Of a stretch of DNA of 10,167 bases, positions 1-6,146 are shown one piece after another. The stretch lies in NCBI GenBank assembly GCA_020846575.1, contig JADLDQ010000057.1:1-10167 (forward strand), given 5' to 3'. This DNA comes from Burkholderiales bacterium (GTDB lineage: Bacteria > Pseudomonadota > Gammaproteobacteria > Burkholderiales > SG8-39). The translations under genes and the position numbers were made by a program. Position 1 is the first letter of the stretch. Each line of letters opens with the position of its first letter. The notes under the pieces are model-generated. The model was not told the DNA's origin. It worked only from the letters and a program-made list of their open reading frames with translations, and made no database searches.

Positions 1-12
1 GGAGAGCGCCCG

Positions 13-999
13 GTGAAAAAGCTGCGCACCATCGCCATCGAGGAACACTTCATCACGCCGATGTATCGCGAGCACGTCGGCGCGAACGAGTTCCGCAATT
101 TCTACCTCGCCAGCCGCAGCGAGCAGCTCGGCCACGACATCGTGGCCGAAAACGCCGACATCGGCGCCTCGCGCATCGCGCACATGGACCGGCACGGCGT
201 GGACGTGCAGGTGCTCTCCTTCGGCTCGCCGGGCTGCCAGGCCTTCGACGCGAAACTCGCGATTCCCATGGCGCGCGACGCGAACGAGCGCCTCCACGCC
301 GCGATGCAGGCGTACCCGGGTCGCTTCGAGGGTTTCGCCGCGCTTCCCACCGCCGACCCGCAGGCCGCGGCCGCGGAACTGGAGCGCACCGTGAAGGACT
401 ACGGCTTCAAGGGCGCCATGATCCACGGCCACACGCTCGGCGCCTTCCTCGACGAGCGCAGGTACTGGCCGATCTTCGAGAAGGCGGCCGAGCTGGATCT
501 GCCCATCTACCTGCACCCCACGCACCCGCATCCGGAGGTGATGAAGGCCTACTTCGAGGGCTACGAGGAGCTGGCGCGCGCGCCCTGGGGTTTCGCGGTG
601 GACACCAGCTGCCACTTCCTGCGCATCGTGTTCGCCGGCGTGTTCGACGCCTTTCCCACGCTGAAGATCATCCTCGGCCACCTGGGCGAGGGCCTGCCCT
701 TCGCCATGCACCGCCTGAACGACCATACCTATCGCGCGGCGAAGCGCCGCGGTCTGAAGAAGGAACCGATCCAGTATCTGCGCGACAACCTGCTGGTGAC
801 CACCAGCGGCAACTGGTTCGAGCCGGCCTTCGTGTGCACCCTGCTCGCTCTGGGCGCGGACAGCATCCTGTTCGCCATCGACTGGCCCTACGAGCCCAAT
901 TCGACCGGCATGGCGTTCCTGCGGCGGCTCTCGATCAGCGATCAGGACCGGGAGAAGATCGCGCACGGGAACGCCGAGCGGGTGCTGCGCATGCGCTGA
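13..999 (+). CDS. Amidohydrolase of the ACMSD / gamma-resorcylate decarboxylase family
   Basis: This is a 328-residue TIM-barrel amidohydrolase, about the length of gamma-resorcylate and 2,3-dihydroxybenzoate decarboxylases, which remove CO2 from aromatic acids without oxidation using one divalent metal. The family hallmarks are visible: the N-terminal AIEEHF (E10 and H12, metal ligands), the YLHPTHP strand (H168), the LGHLGEGLPF motif (H223 and E226, catalytic region), TTSGN at 263-267, and FAIDWPYE with D290 as the last metal ligand. All expected ligands are present, so an active enzyme is likely. No signal peptide is seen; it should be cytoplasmic. The start is GTG at 13, preceded by GGAG at 1-4 with 8 nt spacing. 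It converges on the dehydrogenase at 1163-2107. The substrate is not determined; hydrolysis rather than decarboxylation is possible in this superfamily, but the motif set favours decarboxylation (family knowledge). Confidence 0.88.
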   Translation: MKKLRTIAIEEHFITPMYREHVGANEFRNFYLASRSEQLGHDIVAENADIGASRIAHMDRHGVDVQVLSFGSPGCQAFDAKLAIPMARDANERLHAAMQAYPGRFEGFAALPTADPQAAAAELERTVKDYGFKGAMIHGHTLGAFLDERRYWPIFEKAAELDLPIYLHPTHPHPEVMKAYFEGYEELARAPWGFAVDTSCHFLRIVFAGVFDAFPTLKIILGHLGEGLPFAMHRLNDHTYRAAKRRGLKKEPIQYLRDNLLVTTSGNWFEPAFVCTLLALGADSILFAIDWPYEPNSTGMAFLRRLSISDQDREKIAHGNAERVLRMR

Positions 1000-1022
1000 G
1001 GCGGCGCGCGGCGCGCGCCGCC
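1000..1022. terminator. GC-rich hairpin directly after the amidohydrolase stop
   Basis: GGCGGCGCGC at 1000-1009 pairs perfectly with GCGCGCCGCC at 1013-1022 around a 3-nt loop. The stem begins on the base after the TGA stop at 997-999. No T-run follows, so it is not a classical intrinsic terminator. In GC-rich genomes such stems can still protect mRNA ends or stop transcription with Rho. It lies between convergent genes, so it may serve both strands. Confidence 0.5.
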
Positions 1023-1040
1023 CATCAGCGACGCTCCGGT

Positions 1041-1066
1041 CGGCGCCCGGGCAAGTGCGGGCGCCG
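1041..1066. terminator. Second hairpin in the convergent intergenic region
   Basis: CGGCGCCCG at 1041-1049 pairs with CGGGCGCCG at 1058-1066 around an 8-nt loop. It sits 19 nt past the first hairpin and between two convergent stop codons. There is no T-tract. It is probably part of a two-sided transcription end region. Apart from these hairpins, the gap 1000-1162 shows nothing else that I recognise. Confidence 0.4.
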
Positions 1067-1151
1067 GCGCTCGCCGAACGCCTCCTTGCCGATCAAGGCC
1101 GCCGTGGAATCCTCCCGGAGAGTTGCGCTGCCCCGGCGCCCGGTCCGCTCG

Positions 1152-1174
1152 TGCCCGCACCCTCAGTGCGGGCA
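1152..1174. terminator. Perfect stem-loop enclosing the dehydrogenase stop codon
   Basis: TGCCCGCAC at 1152-1160 pairs with GTGCGGGCA at 1166-1174. The 5-nt loop (1161-1165) contains the stop codon of the minus-strand dehydrogenase, which occupies 1163-1165. One arm is therefore inside the last three codons and the other just past the stop. There is no T-run. A role in ending or stabilising the message is possible. Confidence 0.4.
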
Positions 1175-2107
1175 GATGTTGAGCATCTCGGAAAGACGCC
1201 CCTCGCAGAACAGCTTCAGGTTCTTCTCCACCGTGGGCAGCGCCAGCTCGTGGTAGTCGACCGTGCCGCCCGCCTGGCGCGGGGTGATGACGATGCGCTC
1301 CTCGCCCCAGAAGGGGTGCTCGGGCGGCAGCGGCTCCCTGGAGAACACGTCCAGGCCGGCGCCGCCGAGGCGTCCGGCGCGCACCGCCTCGAGCAGCGCC
1401 TGCTCGTCCACCACCGGGCCGCGCGCGACGTTGACGATGAAGGCGGTGGGCTTCATCGCCGCGATCACGCGGGCGCTGATGAGCTTTTCGTTCTCCGGGG
1501 TGAGCGGCGCGAGCACCACCAGGAAATCGGCGAGCGCGGCCGCCGCCTGCAGCGCCTCGCGCTTCATCATGCGATCGAACCCCGGCAGCGCGCGCGGCGC
1601 GGAGGTGACGCCGATCACCGACATCTCGAAGGCCTTGCAGCGCGGCGCGAGCGCTTCGGCGATCAGGCCCACGCCCACGATCACCACCGTCTTGCCCGCG
1701 AGGCGCTGCTGGGGATGCTTCTCCCACAGCGCGCGCTCCTGGTTGCGCGTGAGCGCCCGGTAGCTGCGCGAATGCACCAGCATGTGCAGGAACACCATCT
1801 CCGAGAGCTGGGTGCCGTGGATGCCGCGCATGGCGGTGAGCAGCACGTCCTTTCTCAGGCTGCTCAGCGACACGATCTGATCCACACCGGTCGTGAAGGC
1901 CTGGATCCAGCGCAGCCGCTTCGCGGGGGCGATCAGCGCGTCGCTGAAGTGATGGCCCATGCCGAGGATCGCTTGCGTGTCGCCCACCAGCGGCGCGGCG
2001 GCGCGCGCGTCGGGCGCGCAGCGGATCTCCGCCGCCGGCACCGCCTGCGCGAGGCGCTCGCGGTACCACTCGCATTTCGGATCGATGATGAGGACGCTTG
2101 TCGCCAT
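1163..2107 (-). CDS. D-2-hydroxyacid dehydrogenase homologue lacking the catalytic His
   Basis: This is a 314-residue protein of the D-isomer-specific 2-hydroxyacid dehydrogenase family, which normally interconverts 2-oxoacids and D-2-hydroxyacids with NAD(P)H. The Rossmann motif is VVIVGVGLIA at 141-150 (G145, G147, with A150 in place of the third Gly). The family Arg is in NVARG (R229) and the acid partner in FSREPLP (E258). The segment that normally reads TPHxAG reads TPRQAG, so the catalytic His is R277 (codon CGC at 1277-1279). The C-terminal LALPTVEKNLKLF is typical of one branch of the family. The STOP-to-start reading frame runs far upstream through the next gene's antisense, but homology begins at ATG 2107 (MATSVLIID), with GGAG (minus strand of 2118-2121) 10 nt before it. 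SAPR at 169-172 after the second strand may favour NADP(H) (weak inference). It is divergent from the transporter operon. It may be a normal enzyme with altered chemistry, or a binding or regulatory homologue. Confidence 0.85.
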   Translation of the reverse strand: MATSVLIIDPKCEWYRERLAQAVPAAEIRCAPDARAAAPLVGDTQAILGMGHHFSDALIAPAKRLRWIQAFTTGVDQIVSLSSLRKDVLLTAMRGIHGTQLSEMVFLHMLVHSRSYRALTRNQERALWEKHPQQRLAGKTVVIVGVGLIAEALAPRCKAFEMSVIGVTSAPRALPGFDRMMKREALQAAAALADFLVVLAPLTPENEKLISARVIAAMKPTAFIVNVARGPVVDEQALLEAVRAGRLGGAGLDVFSREPLPPEHPFWGEERIVITPRQAGGTVDYHELALPTVEKNLKLFCEGRLSEMLNICPH

Positions 2108-2142
2108 GTCTTGCGCGCTCCGGGAGTCGTCGTGCGCGGCGA

Positions 2143-2159
2143 GGCCCGGATGCCGGGCC
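2143..2159. promoter_or_regulatory. Inverted repeat in the divergent control region (candidate operator)
   Basis: GGCCCGG at 2143-2149 and CCGGGCC at 2153-2159 form a perfect 7-3-7 inverted repeat. It lies 35 nt upstream of the dehydrogenase start and about 60 nt upstream of the likely transcription start of the transporter operon. A dimeric regulator could control both genes from here. It is GC-only, so chance occurrence in this composition cannot be excluded. No regulator gene is in the window. Confidence 0.3.
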
Positions 2160-2197
2160 GGGCGCCGCCGCAGGGGGCCGATGTTACCGCAGCGCGG

Positions 2198-2206
2198 TGC
2201 TACACT
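2198..2206 (+). promoter_or_regulatory. Extended -10 promoter element for the LIV transporter operon
   Basis: TGCTACACT at 2198-2206 matches the extended -10 form (TGn then a TATAAT-like hexamer, TACACT). It lies in one of the few AT-containing patches of the divergent region, about 67 nt before the binding-protein start. No good -35 is present at the usual 17-nt distance, as is common for extended -10 promoters. A small inverted repeat, ACCGC (2186-2190) / GCGGT (2194-2198), abuts it and could hold a repressor. Confidence 0.4.
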
Positions 2207-2259
2207 TTCGGCCGGATGCAGAATGCGACCGGCACGCGACCGCAGCCGGACCGGAGAAT

Positions 2260-2265
2260 GGAGGA
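2260..2265 (+). promoter_or_regulatory. Ribosome binding site that fixes the binding-protein start
   Basis: GGAGGA at 2260-2265 is a near-perfect Shine-Dalgarno sequence 7 nt before GTG 2273. The in-frame ATGs at 2216 and 2258 have no properly spaced site (ATG 2258 has GGAG only 1 nt away). The GTG start also places the twin-Arg motif near the N-terminus, as expected. Confidence 0.75.
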
Positions 2266-2272
2266 ACGATCC

Positions 2273-3562
2273 GTGAGCCAGGAACATCGTCACCAGTCGA
2301 ATCGCCGCCGCCTGATCAAGGCCGCGGGCGCCGCGACCGCGAGCGCCGGTTTGGAGCTGCTGGGCGCGCCGGCCTTCGCGCAGGGCGCGCGCCGCATCAA
2401 GCTCGGCTACGTGGCGCCGATCACCGGTCCGCTCGCCTCCTTCGGCGAACCCTGCCGTTACGTCGTGGACCAGATGCAGGCGCGCTTCAAGACGATCTCC
2501 ATCGCCGGGCGCAGCGTCCCGGTGGAGATCGTGCTCAAGGACAGCCAGTCCAACTCGAACCGCGCCGCGGAGGTGGCCGCGGAGCTGATCCTCAAGGACC
2601 GCATCGACCTGATGCTGGTCTCCTCCACGCCCGACACCACCAACCCGGTGGCCGACCAGTGCGAGGTGAACGAGATGCCCTGCATCTCCACCGACTGCCC
2701 CTGGCAGCCCTGGTTCTTCGGCCGCGGCGGCAAGCCCGAGGTCGGCTTCAAGTGGGCCTATCACTTCTTCTGGGGCCTGGAGGACGTGATCGAGGTTTTC
2801 ACCAACATGTGGAACTCGGTGCAGACCAACAAGGTGGTCGCGGGCATGTTCCCCAACGACGCGGACGGCAACGCCTGGGGCGATCCCAAGCTGGGCCTGC
2901 CGCCGGCGCTCGCCAGACAGGGATTCAAGCTGATCGATCCGGGCCGCTACCAGGTGCTCACCAACGACTTCTCGGCGCAGATCGCGGCATTCAAGAAGGC
3001 CAACTGCGAGATCGTGACGGGCAACATGATCCCGCCGGACTTCAAGACCTTCTGGACCCAGGCGCGCCAGCAGGGCTACCGGCCCAAGGTGGTGTCGATC
3101 GGCAAGGCGCTCCTGTTCGCGCCCGCCATCGAGGCGCTGGGAGACCTGGGCGACGGGCTGACCTCCGAGGTCTGGTGGGGCCCGACGCACCCGTTCAAAT
3201 CCTCGCTCACCGGTCAGTCGGCCGGGCAGCTCGTCTCGGCCTACGAGAGCGCCACCAAGCGGCAGTGGGCGCAATCGCTCGGCTTCTCGCACGCCCTGTT
3301 CGAGGTGGCGGCGGACGTGTTGAAGCGCGCCAGGAGCATCGACGACAAGCCCGGGCTGCGCGACGCGATCGCGGCAACCAAGCTGTCCACCATCGTCGGG
3401 CCGGTCGCCTGGACCGGCAAGCCGGTCAAGAACATCTCCAAGACGCCGCTCGTGGGCGGGCAGTGGGTGAAGGGCAAGCGGTACAAGTACGAACTGCTGG
3501 TCGTCAACAACAAGACGGCGCCCGGCGTGCCGCTGGGCGGGAAGATGAAGCTGCTCTCGTAG
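2273..3562 (+). CDS. LIV-type ABC transporter substrate-binding protein, Tat-exported
   Basis: This is a 429-residue periplasmic binding protein of the leucine-binding (Peripla_BP_6, type I) family, the solute receptor of the importer encoded just downstream. The N-terminus carries a twin-arginine signal, NRRRLIK (10-16), a weakly hydrophobic Ala-rich stretch, and an APAFA-Q cleavage site after A36. This implies export of a folded protein through Tat. The mature domain opens with IKLGYVAPITGPLASFG (42-58), the usual first strand and ligand loop. NEMPCISTDCPWQPWF (about 133-148) marks the second ligand-contact region of a branch often annotated only as 'ABC transporter substrate-binding protein'. 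Several Cys residues (61, 130, 137, 142) are present. It starts at GTG 2273 with a strong RBS. It is separated from livG by 140 nt, containing hairpins that may let it be made in excess. The ligand is unknown; the aromatic/organic acid context suggests something other than leucine. Confidence 0.9.
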   Translation: MSQEHRHQSNRRRLIKAAGAATASAGLELLGAPAFAQGARRIKLGYVAPITGPLASFGEPCRYVVDQMQARFKTISIAGRSVPVEIVLKDSQSNSNRAAEVAAELILKDRIDLMLVSSTPDTTNPVADQCEVNEMPCISTDCPWQPWFFGRGGKPEVGFKWAYHFFWGLEDVIEVFTNMWNSVQTNKVVAGMFPNDADGNAWGDPKLGLPPALARQGFKLIDPGRYQVLTNDFSAQIAAFKKANCEIVTGNMIPPDFKTFWTQARQQGYRPKVVSIGKALLFAPAIEALGDLGDGLTSEVWWGPTHPFKSSLTGQSAGQLVSAYESATKRQWAQSLGFSHALFEVAADVLKRARSIDDKPGLRDAIAATKLSTIVGPVAWTGKPVKNISKTPLVGGQWVKGKRYKYELLVVNNKTAPGVPLGGKMKLLS

Positions 3563-3563
3563 G

Positions 3564-3593
3564 AAGGCGGCGGGCGCTCCGGGCGCACGCCTT
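3564..3593 (+). terminator. Intercistronic hairpin after the binding-protein gene
   Basis: AAGGCG at 3564-3569 pairs with CGCCTT at 3588-3593. An inner GCGC (3574-3577) / GCGC (3583-3586) pair can extend the stem with bulges. It starts 2 nt after the stop codon. No T-run follows, so leaky termination or mRNA end protection is more likely than full termination. This would give more binding protein than membrane components, as is usual in such operons. Confidence 0.4.
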
Positions 3594-3623
3594 GCCGCTC
3601 ACAGGCGCATTGCTGTTCCCTGT

Positions 3624-3645
3624 GGTCGCGGGTTGGTTCGCGACC
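3624..3645 (+). terminator. Second intercistronic hairpin before livG
   Basis: GGTCGCG at 3624-3630 pairs with CGCGACC at 3639-3645 around an 8-nt loop (GGTTGGTT). It lies between the binding-protein gene and livG. There is no T-run. It may act with the 3564-3593 stem as a processing or attenuation element. Confidence 0.35.
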
Positions 3646-3673
3646 CTGCGGCGAAAGGGAGTTTGAAGGCTCG

Positions 3674-3706
3674 ATGCTGCCGGCCCGCGCCGAGGCCCCG
3701 TCATGA
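3674..3706 (+). other. Possible 10-codon leader ORF overlapping the livG start
   Basis: ATG at 3674 opens a frame encoding MLPARAEAPS, with its TGA at 3704-3706 overlapping the livG ATG at 3703 (sequence TCATGA). GAAGG at 3665-3669 lies 4 nt before it. It could couple translation into livG after the 140-nt gap. Such short frames arise by chance, and livG has its own GAGG site (3692-3695), so this is tentative. Confidence 0.25.
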
Positions 3707-4473
3707 CCGATGCGTCCAGCCAGAGTATCCGTGCGGGCGCGGGAGTCGCGGCGCCCCCGCTCGAACTGCAATCGGTCCACAAGGCCTTCGGCGCCCTCAA
3801 GGTGCTGGAGGGCATCGACCTCACGCTTGCCCCCGGGGAACTGCTGGGCGTGCTCGGGCCGAACGGCGCCGGAAAGACGACGCTGTTCAACCTCATCGGT
3901 GGCGAAGAGCGCCCCGACTCGGGCACGGTGCGCCTGATGGGCCGGCGGGTCGACGAACTGCCGCCGCACCGGCGCTGTCGCATGGGGCTCGCGCGTACCT
4001 ACCAGATACCGCGCCCATTCTCCAACCTGTCGGTATTCGAGAACGTGCTGGTCGCCGGCAGCTTCGGCGCCGGGCGCAACGAGTCCCACGCGCACCCGAG
4101 CTGCCAGCGGGCGCTCGCCCTCACCGGGCTTGCGGGCGCCGCCAACCAGCGCGCCGGCGCCCTGCGGCTGCTCGATCGCAAGCGCCTGGAACTGGCGCGA
4201 GCCCTGGCAGCCGAACCGAAGCTGCTGCTGCTGGACGAGATCGCGGGCGGACTGACCGAGCACGAGGCGGCGGCGCTGGTGGAGCTGATACGCGGGGTGC
4301 GCGCAACCGGCGTCACCATCGTATGGATCGAGCACGTGGTGCACGCGCTGCTCGCGGCGGCGGATCGCCTGGTGGTCCTGGCCGGCGGGCGCCTCATCGC
4401 CCAGGGCGCACCGCAGGCGGTGATCCGCGATCCCGAGGTGCAGCGCGTCTACATGGGAATCGAGGTCGGATGA
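3703..4473 (+). CDS. livG: LIV-type ABC transporter ATP-binding protein, LivG type
   Basis: This 256-residue ATPase subunit energises import with its partner LivF-type subunit at the cytoplasmic face. The Walker A motif GPNGAGKT is at 52-59, Q-loop Q101 lies in RTYQIPRPF, Walker B LLLLDE is at 174-179, and the H-loop His is H211 in WIEHVV. RTYQ, and the C-terminal 'VIRDPEVQRVYMGIE' that ends many LivG proteins, set it apart from LivF. The ABC signature is not LSGGQ but LRLLDRKRLELARAL (154-168). A similar degenerate form occurs in one LivG branch, so function is not excluded, and the partner LivF keeps a full LSGGQ. The start is ATG 3703 with GAGG at 3692-3695. The stop overlaps the livF start (ATGA, 4470-4473), indicating coupled translation. 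The symbol denotes subunit type, not proven leucine transport. Confidence 0.92.
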   Translation: MTDASSQSIRAGAGVAAPPLELQSVHKAFGALKVLEGIDLTLAPGELLGVLGPNGAGKTTLFNLIGGEERPDSGTVRLMGRRVDELPPHRRCRMGLARTYQIPRPFSNLSVFENVLVAGSFGAGRNESHAHPSCQRALALTGLAGAANQRAGALRLLDRKRLELARALAAEPKLLLLDEIAGGLTEHEAAALVELIRGVRATGVTIVWIEHVVHALLAAADRLVVLAGGRLIAQGAPQAVIRDPEVQRVYMGIEVG

Positions 4474-5228
4474 CGCCGCAGGGCCGCCCCGGAGCACGCG
4501 CGCCCGCCGCTGGCGAGCGACCGGCGGCGGCGCTGCTGCTGCGCACGCGCCGCCTCGACGCCTTCTACGGCGATTACCAGGCGCTCGCGGGCATCGACTT
4601 CGAAGTTCGGCCCGGCGAGGTCGTGGGCGTGATCGGCGCCAACGGCGCGGGCAAGACGACGCTGCTGCGCACCCTCGCCGGGCTCCTGCCCTGCCCGCGC
4701 GCGGCGCTCGAGTTCCAGGGCCGCTCGATCGGCGGCCTGCCGGCCAACCGCATCGTCGCCCTGGGCATCGCCCTGGTTCCCGAGGGCAGGCGCCTGTTCC
4801 CCAGCCTCAGCGTGGAGGAGAACCTGCGCATCGGCGCGTTCGCGCGCCGCCCCGGCGACTGGAACGTGGGCAGGGTCTACGAGCTCTTCCCGGTGCTCGG
4901 CGAGCGCCGGCGCGCCGGCGCCACCGACCTGTCCGGCGGCCAGCAGCAGATGGTGGCGATCGGCCGCGCGCTGATGTCCAACCCGTCGCTGCTCCTTTGC
5001 GACGAGCTCTCGCTCGGGCTCGCCCCGGTGGTGGTGCGCGACATCTACGCGGCGCTGGCGAAACTCACCGCGCAGGGGCTTTCCGCGGTGATCGTGGAGC
5101 AGGATGTCGCGCTCGCCCGCTCCACGGCGGCGCGGCTGTACTGCATCCAGGAGGGCCGGGTCTCGCTCGAAGGCGACGCCGCCTCGCTCACGCGCGAGCG
5201 CATCGCTCGGGCCTATTTCGGAATCTAG
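4470..5228 (+). CDS. livF: LIV-type ABC transporter ATP-binding protein, LivF type
   Basis: This 252-residue ATPase is the second nucleotide-binding subunit of the importer. Walker A GANGAGKT is at 56-63. The LivF-typical VPEGRRLFPSLSVEENL is at 103-119, with Glu where most ABC ATPases have the Q-loop Gln. The signature LSGGQQQ is at 154-160, Walker B LLLCDE at 174-179 and the D-loop SLGL at 181-184. VEQDV at 209-213 has Gln in place of the H-loop His, which is also usual for LivF. The start is the ATG at 4470 that overlaps the livG stop, with GAGG at 4462-4465. The N-terminus has about 20 extra Ala/Arg/Pro-rich residues before the first strand (LLLRTRRLDAFYG). The longer open frame upstream is only the out-of-frame shadow of livG. 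Five nt separate it from livH. Confidence 0.93.
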   Translation: MTPQGRPGARAPAAGERPAAALLLRTRRLDAFYGDYQALAGIDFEVRPGEVVGVIGANGAGKTTLLRTLAGLLPCPRAALEFQGRSIGGLPANRIVALGIALVPEGRRLFPSLSVEENLRIGAFARRPGDWNVGRVYELFPVLGERRRAGATDLSGGQQQMVAIGRALMSNPSLLLCDELSLGLAPVVVRDIYAALAKLTAQGLSAVIVEQDVALARSTAARLYCIQEGRVSLEGDAASLTRERIARAYFGI

Positions 5229-5233
5229 CCCCG

Positions 5234-6139
5234 GTGCCCGCCGCCCTTCTCGGCTGGACCGACACCCTCGTGCAGGGCGTGATGCTGGGCGGCCTGTACG
5301 GCCTGTTCGCGGTGGGCCTGTCGCTGGTGTTCGGGGTGATGCGCATCGTCAACATCGCCCACGGCGACCTGATCGTGCTCGCCGCCTTCGGCGCCATCGT
5401 GGCGACCTCGGCCTCCGGCACCGTGCCGGCGCCCGGCCTGCCCTTGTGGATCGCGGCGCCGCTGGTGGTGGCGGCGATGTACGCCTTCGGCTACATACTC
5501 CAGCGCGGGGTGCTCAACACCACGATCGCCGGCGGCGAGCTGCCGCCGCTCCTGGTGACCTTCGGCGTGTCGATCGTCATCCAGAACCTGCTGCTGGAGT
5601 TCTATTCCGCCGATCCGCGCTCGCTCGCCGCGGGGGGCCTGGAGACGCGCAGCGTCGAGCTGTTCGCGGGCGTGACCGTGGGCGTGCTGCCGCTCGCCAC
5701 GCTCGCGATCGCGCTCGGCATCACCGCCTTCCTGCAATGGCTGTTCGGGCGTACGAATATCGGCCGCGCGTTCCGGGCCGCCTCGGACGACCCGGAGATC
5801 GCCGGCCTGATGGGTATCGCCACCCGGCACGTGTACGCGCTCGCCACCGCGCTCGCGCTCGCGGTGGTGGCGATCGCCGGCATGCTGCTGGCGGTGCGCA
5901 CCACCGTTGCGCCCGCGGATGGACCGAACAACCTGATCTATGCCTTCGAGGCGGTGATCATCGGCGGGCTGGGTTCGTTCTGGGGCACGCTCGCCGGCGG
6001 CGTGATCCTGGGCATCTCGCAGGCGATCGGTTTCCGCCTGAGTCCCGGCTGGGGCGCGTTCGCCGGGCACATCGTGTTCCTCGCCATCCTCGCCTTGCGG
6101 CCGCAGGGCCTGTTCCCGCGCACCCGCACGCAGGCGTGA
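5234..6139 (+). CDS. livH: LIV-type ABC transporter inner-membrane permease, LivH type
   Basis: This permease of about 301 residues forms half of the membrane channel with LivM. It is strongly hydrophobic, with about eight membrane segments. Family motifs include GLYGLFAVGLSLVFGVMRIVNIAHGD (within 20-45, NIAHGD at 40-45), the cytoplasmic loop TNIGRAFRAASDDPEIAGLMGI (within 174-195) that docks with the ATPases, and GGLGSFWGTLAGGVILG (244-260). The chosen start is GTG 5234, 5 nt after livF, because it keeps the residues before the first membrane helix. The RBS is weak (GGAA, 5220-5223), so coupling to livF is likely. GTG 5270 and ATG 5282 are possible shorter starts but would cut into helix 1. 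The frame continues upstream only as a shadow of livF. The length is normal for LivH. Confidence 0.9.
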   Translation: MPAALLGWTDTLVQGVMLGGLYGLFAVGLSLVFGVMRIVNIAHGDLIVLAAFGAIVATSASGTVPAPGLPLWIAAPLVVAAMYAFGYILQRGVLNTTIAGGELPPLLVTFGVSIVIQNLLLEFYSADPRSLAAGGLETRSVELFAGVTVGVLPLATLAIALGITAFLQWLFGRTNIGRAFRAASDDPEIAGLMGIATRHVYALATALALAVVAIAGMLLAVRTTVAPADGPNNLIYAFEAVIIGGLGSFWGTLAGGVILGISQAIGFRLSPGWGAFAGHIVFLAILALRPQGLFPRTRTQA

Positions 6140-6146
6140 GCCGGTG

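Noticed and set aside
1055..2272. Plus-strand frame upstream of the binding protein, reaching back to 1055
   Set aside because: It lies antisense to the dehydrogenase, has no domain character, and the strong RBS and Tat signal place the true start at 2273.
2108..3292. Minus-strand frame continuing the dehydrogenase upstream to 3292 (709 codons in total)
   Set aside because: The extension is antisense to the binding-protein gene and has the low-complexity Arg/Gly/His composition of GC-rich shadow frames; homology starts at 2107.
2098..3666. Long plus-strand frame of about 520 codons overlapping the binding-protein gene
   Set aside because: Arg/Gly/Pro-rich shadow in another frame of the clearly real gene, with no recognisable domain.
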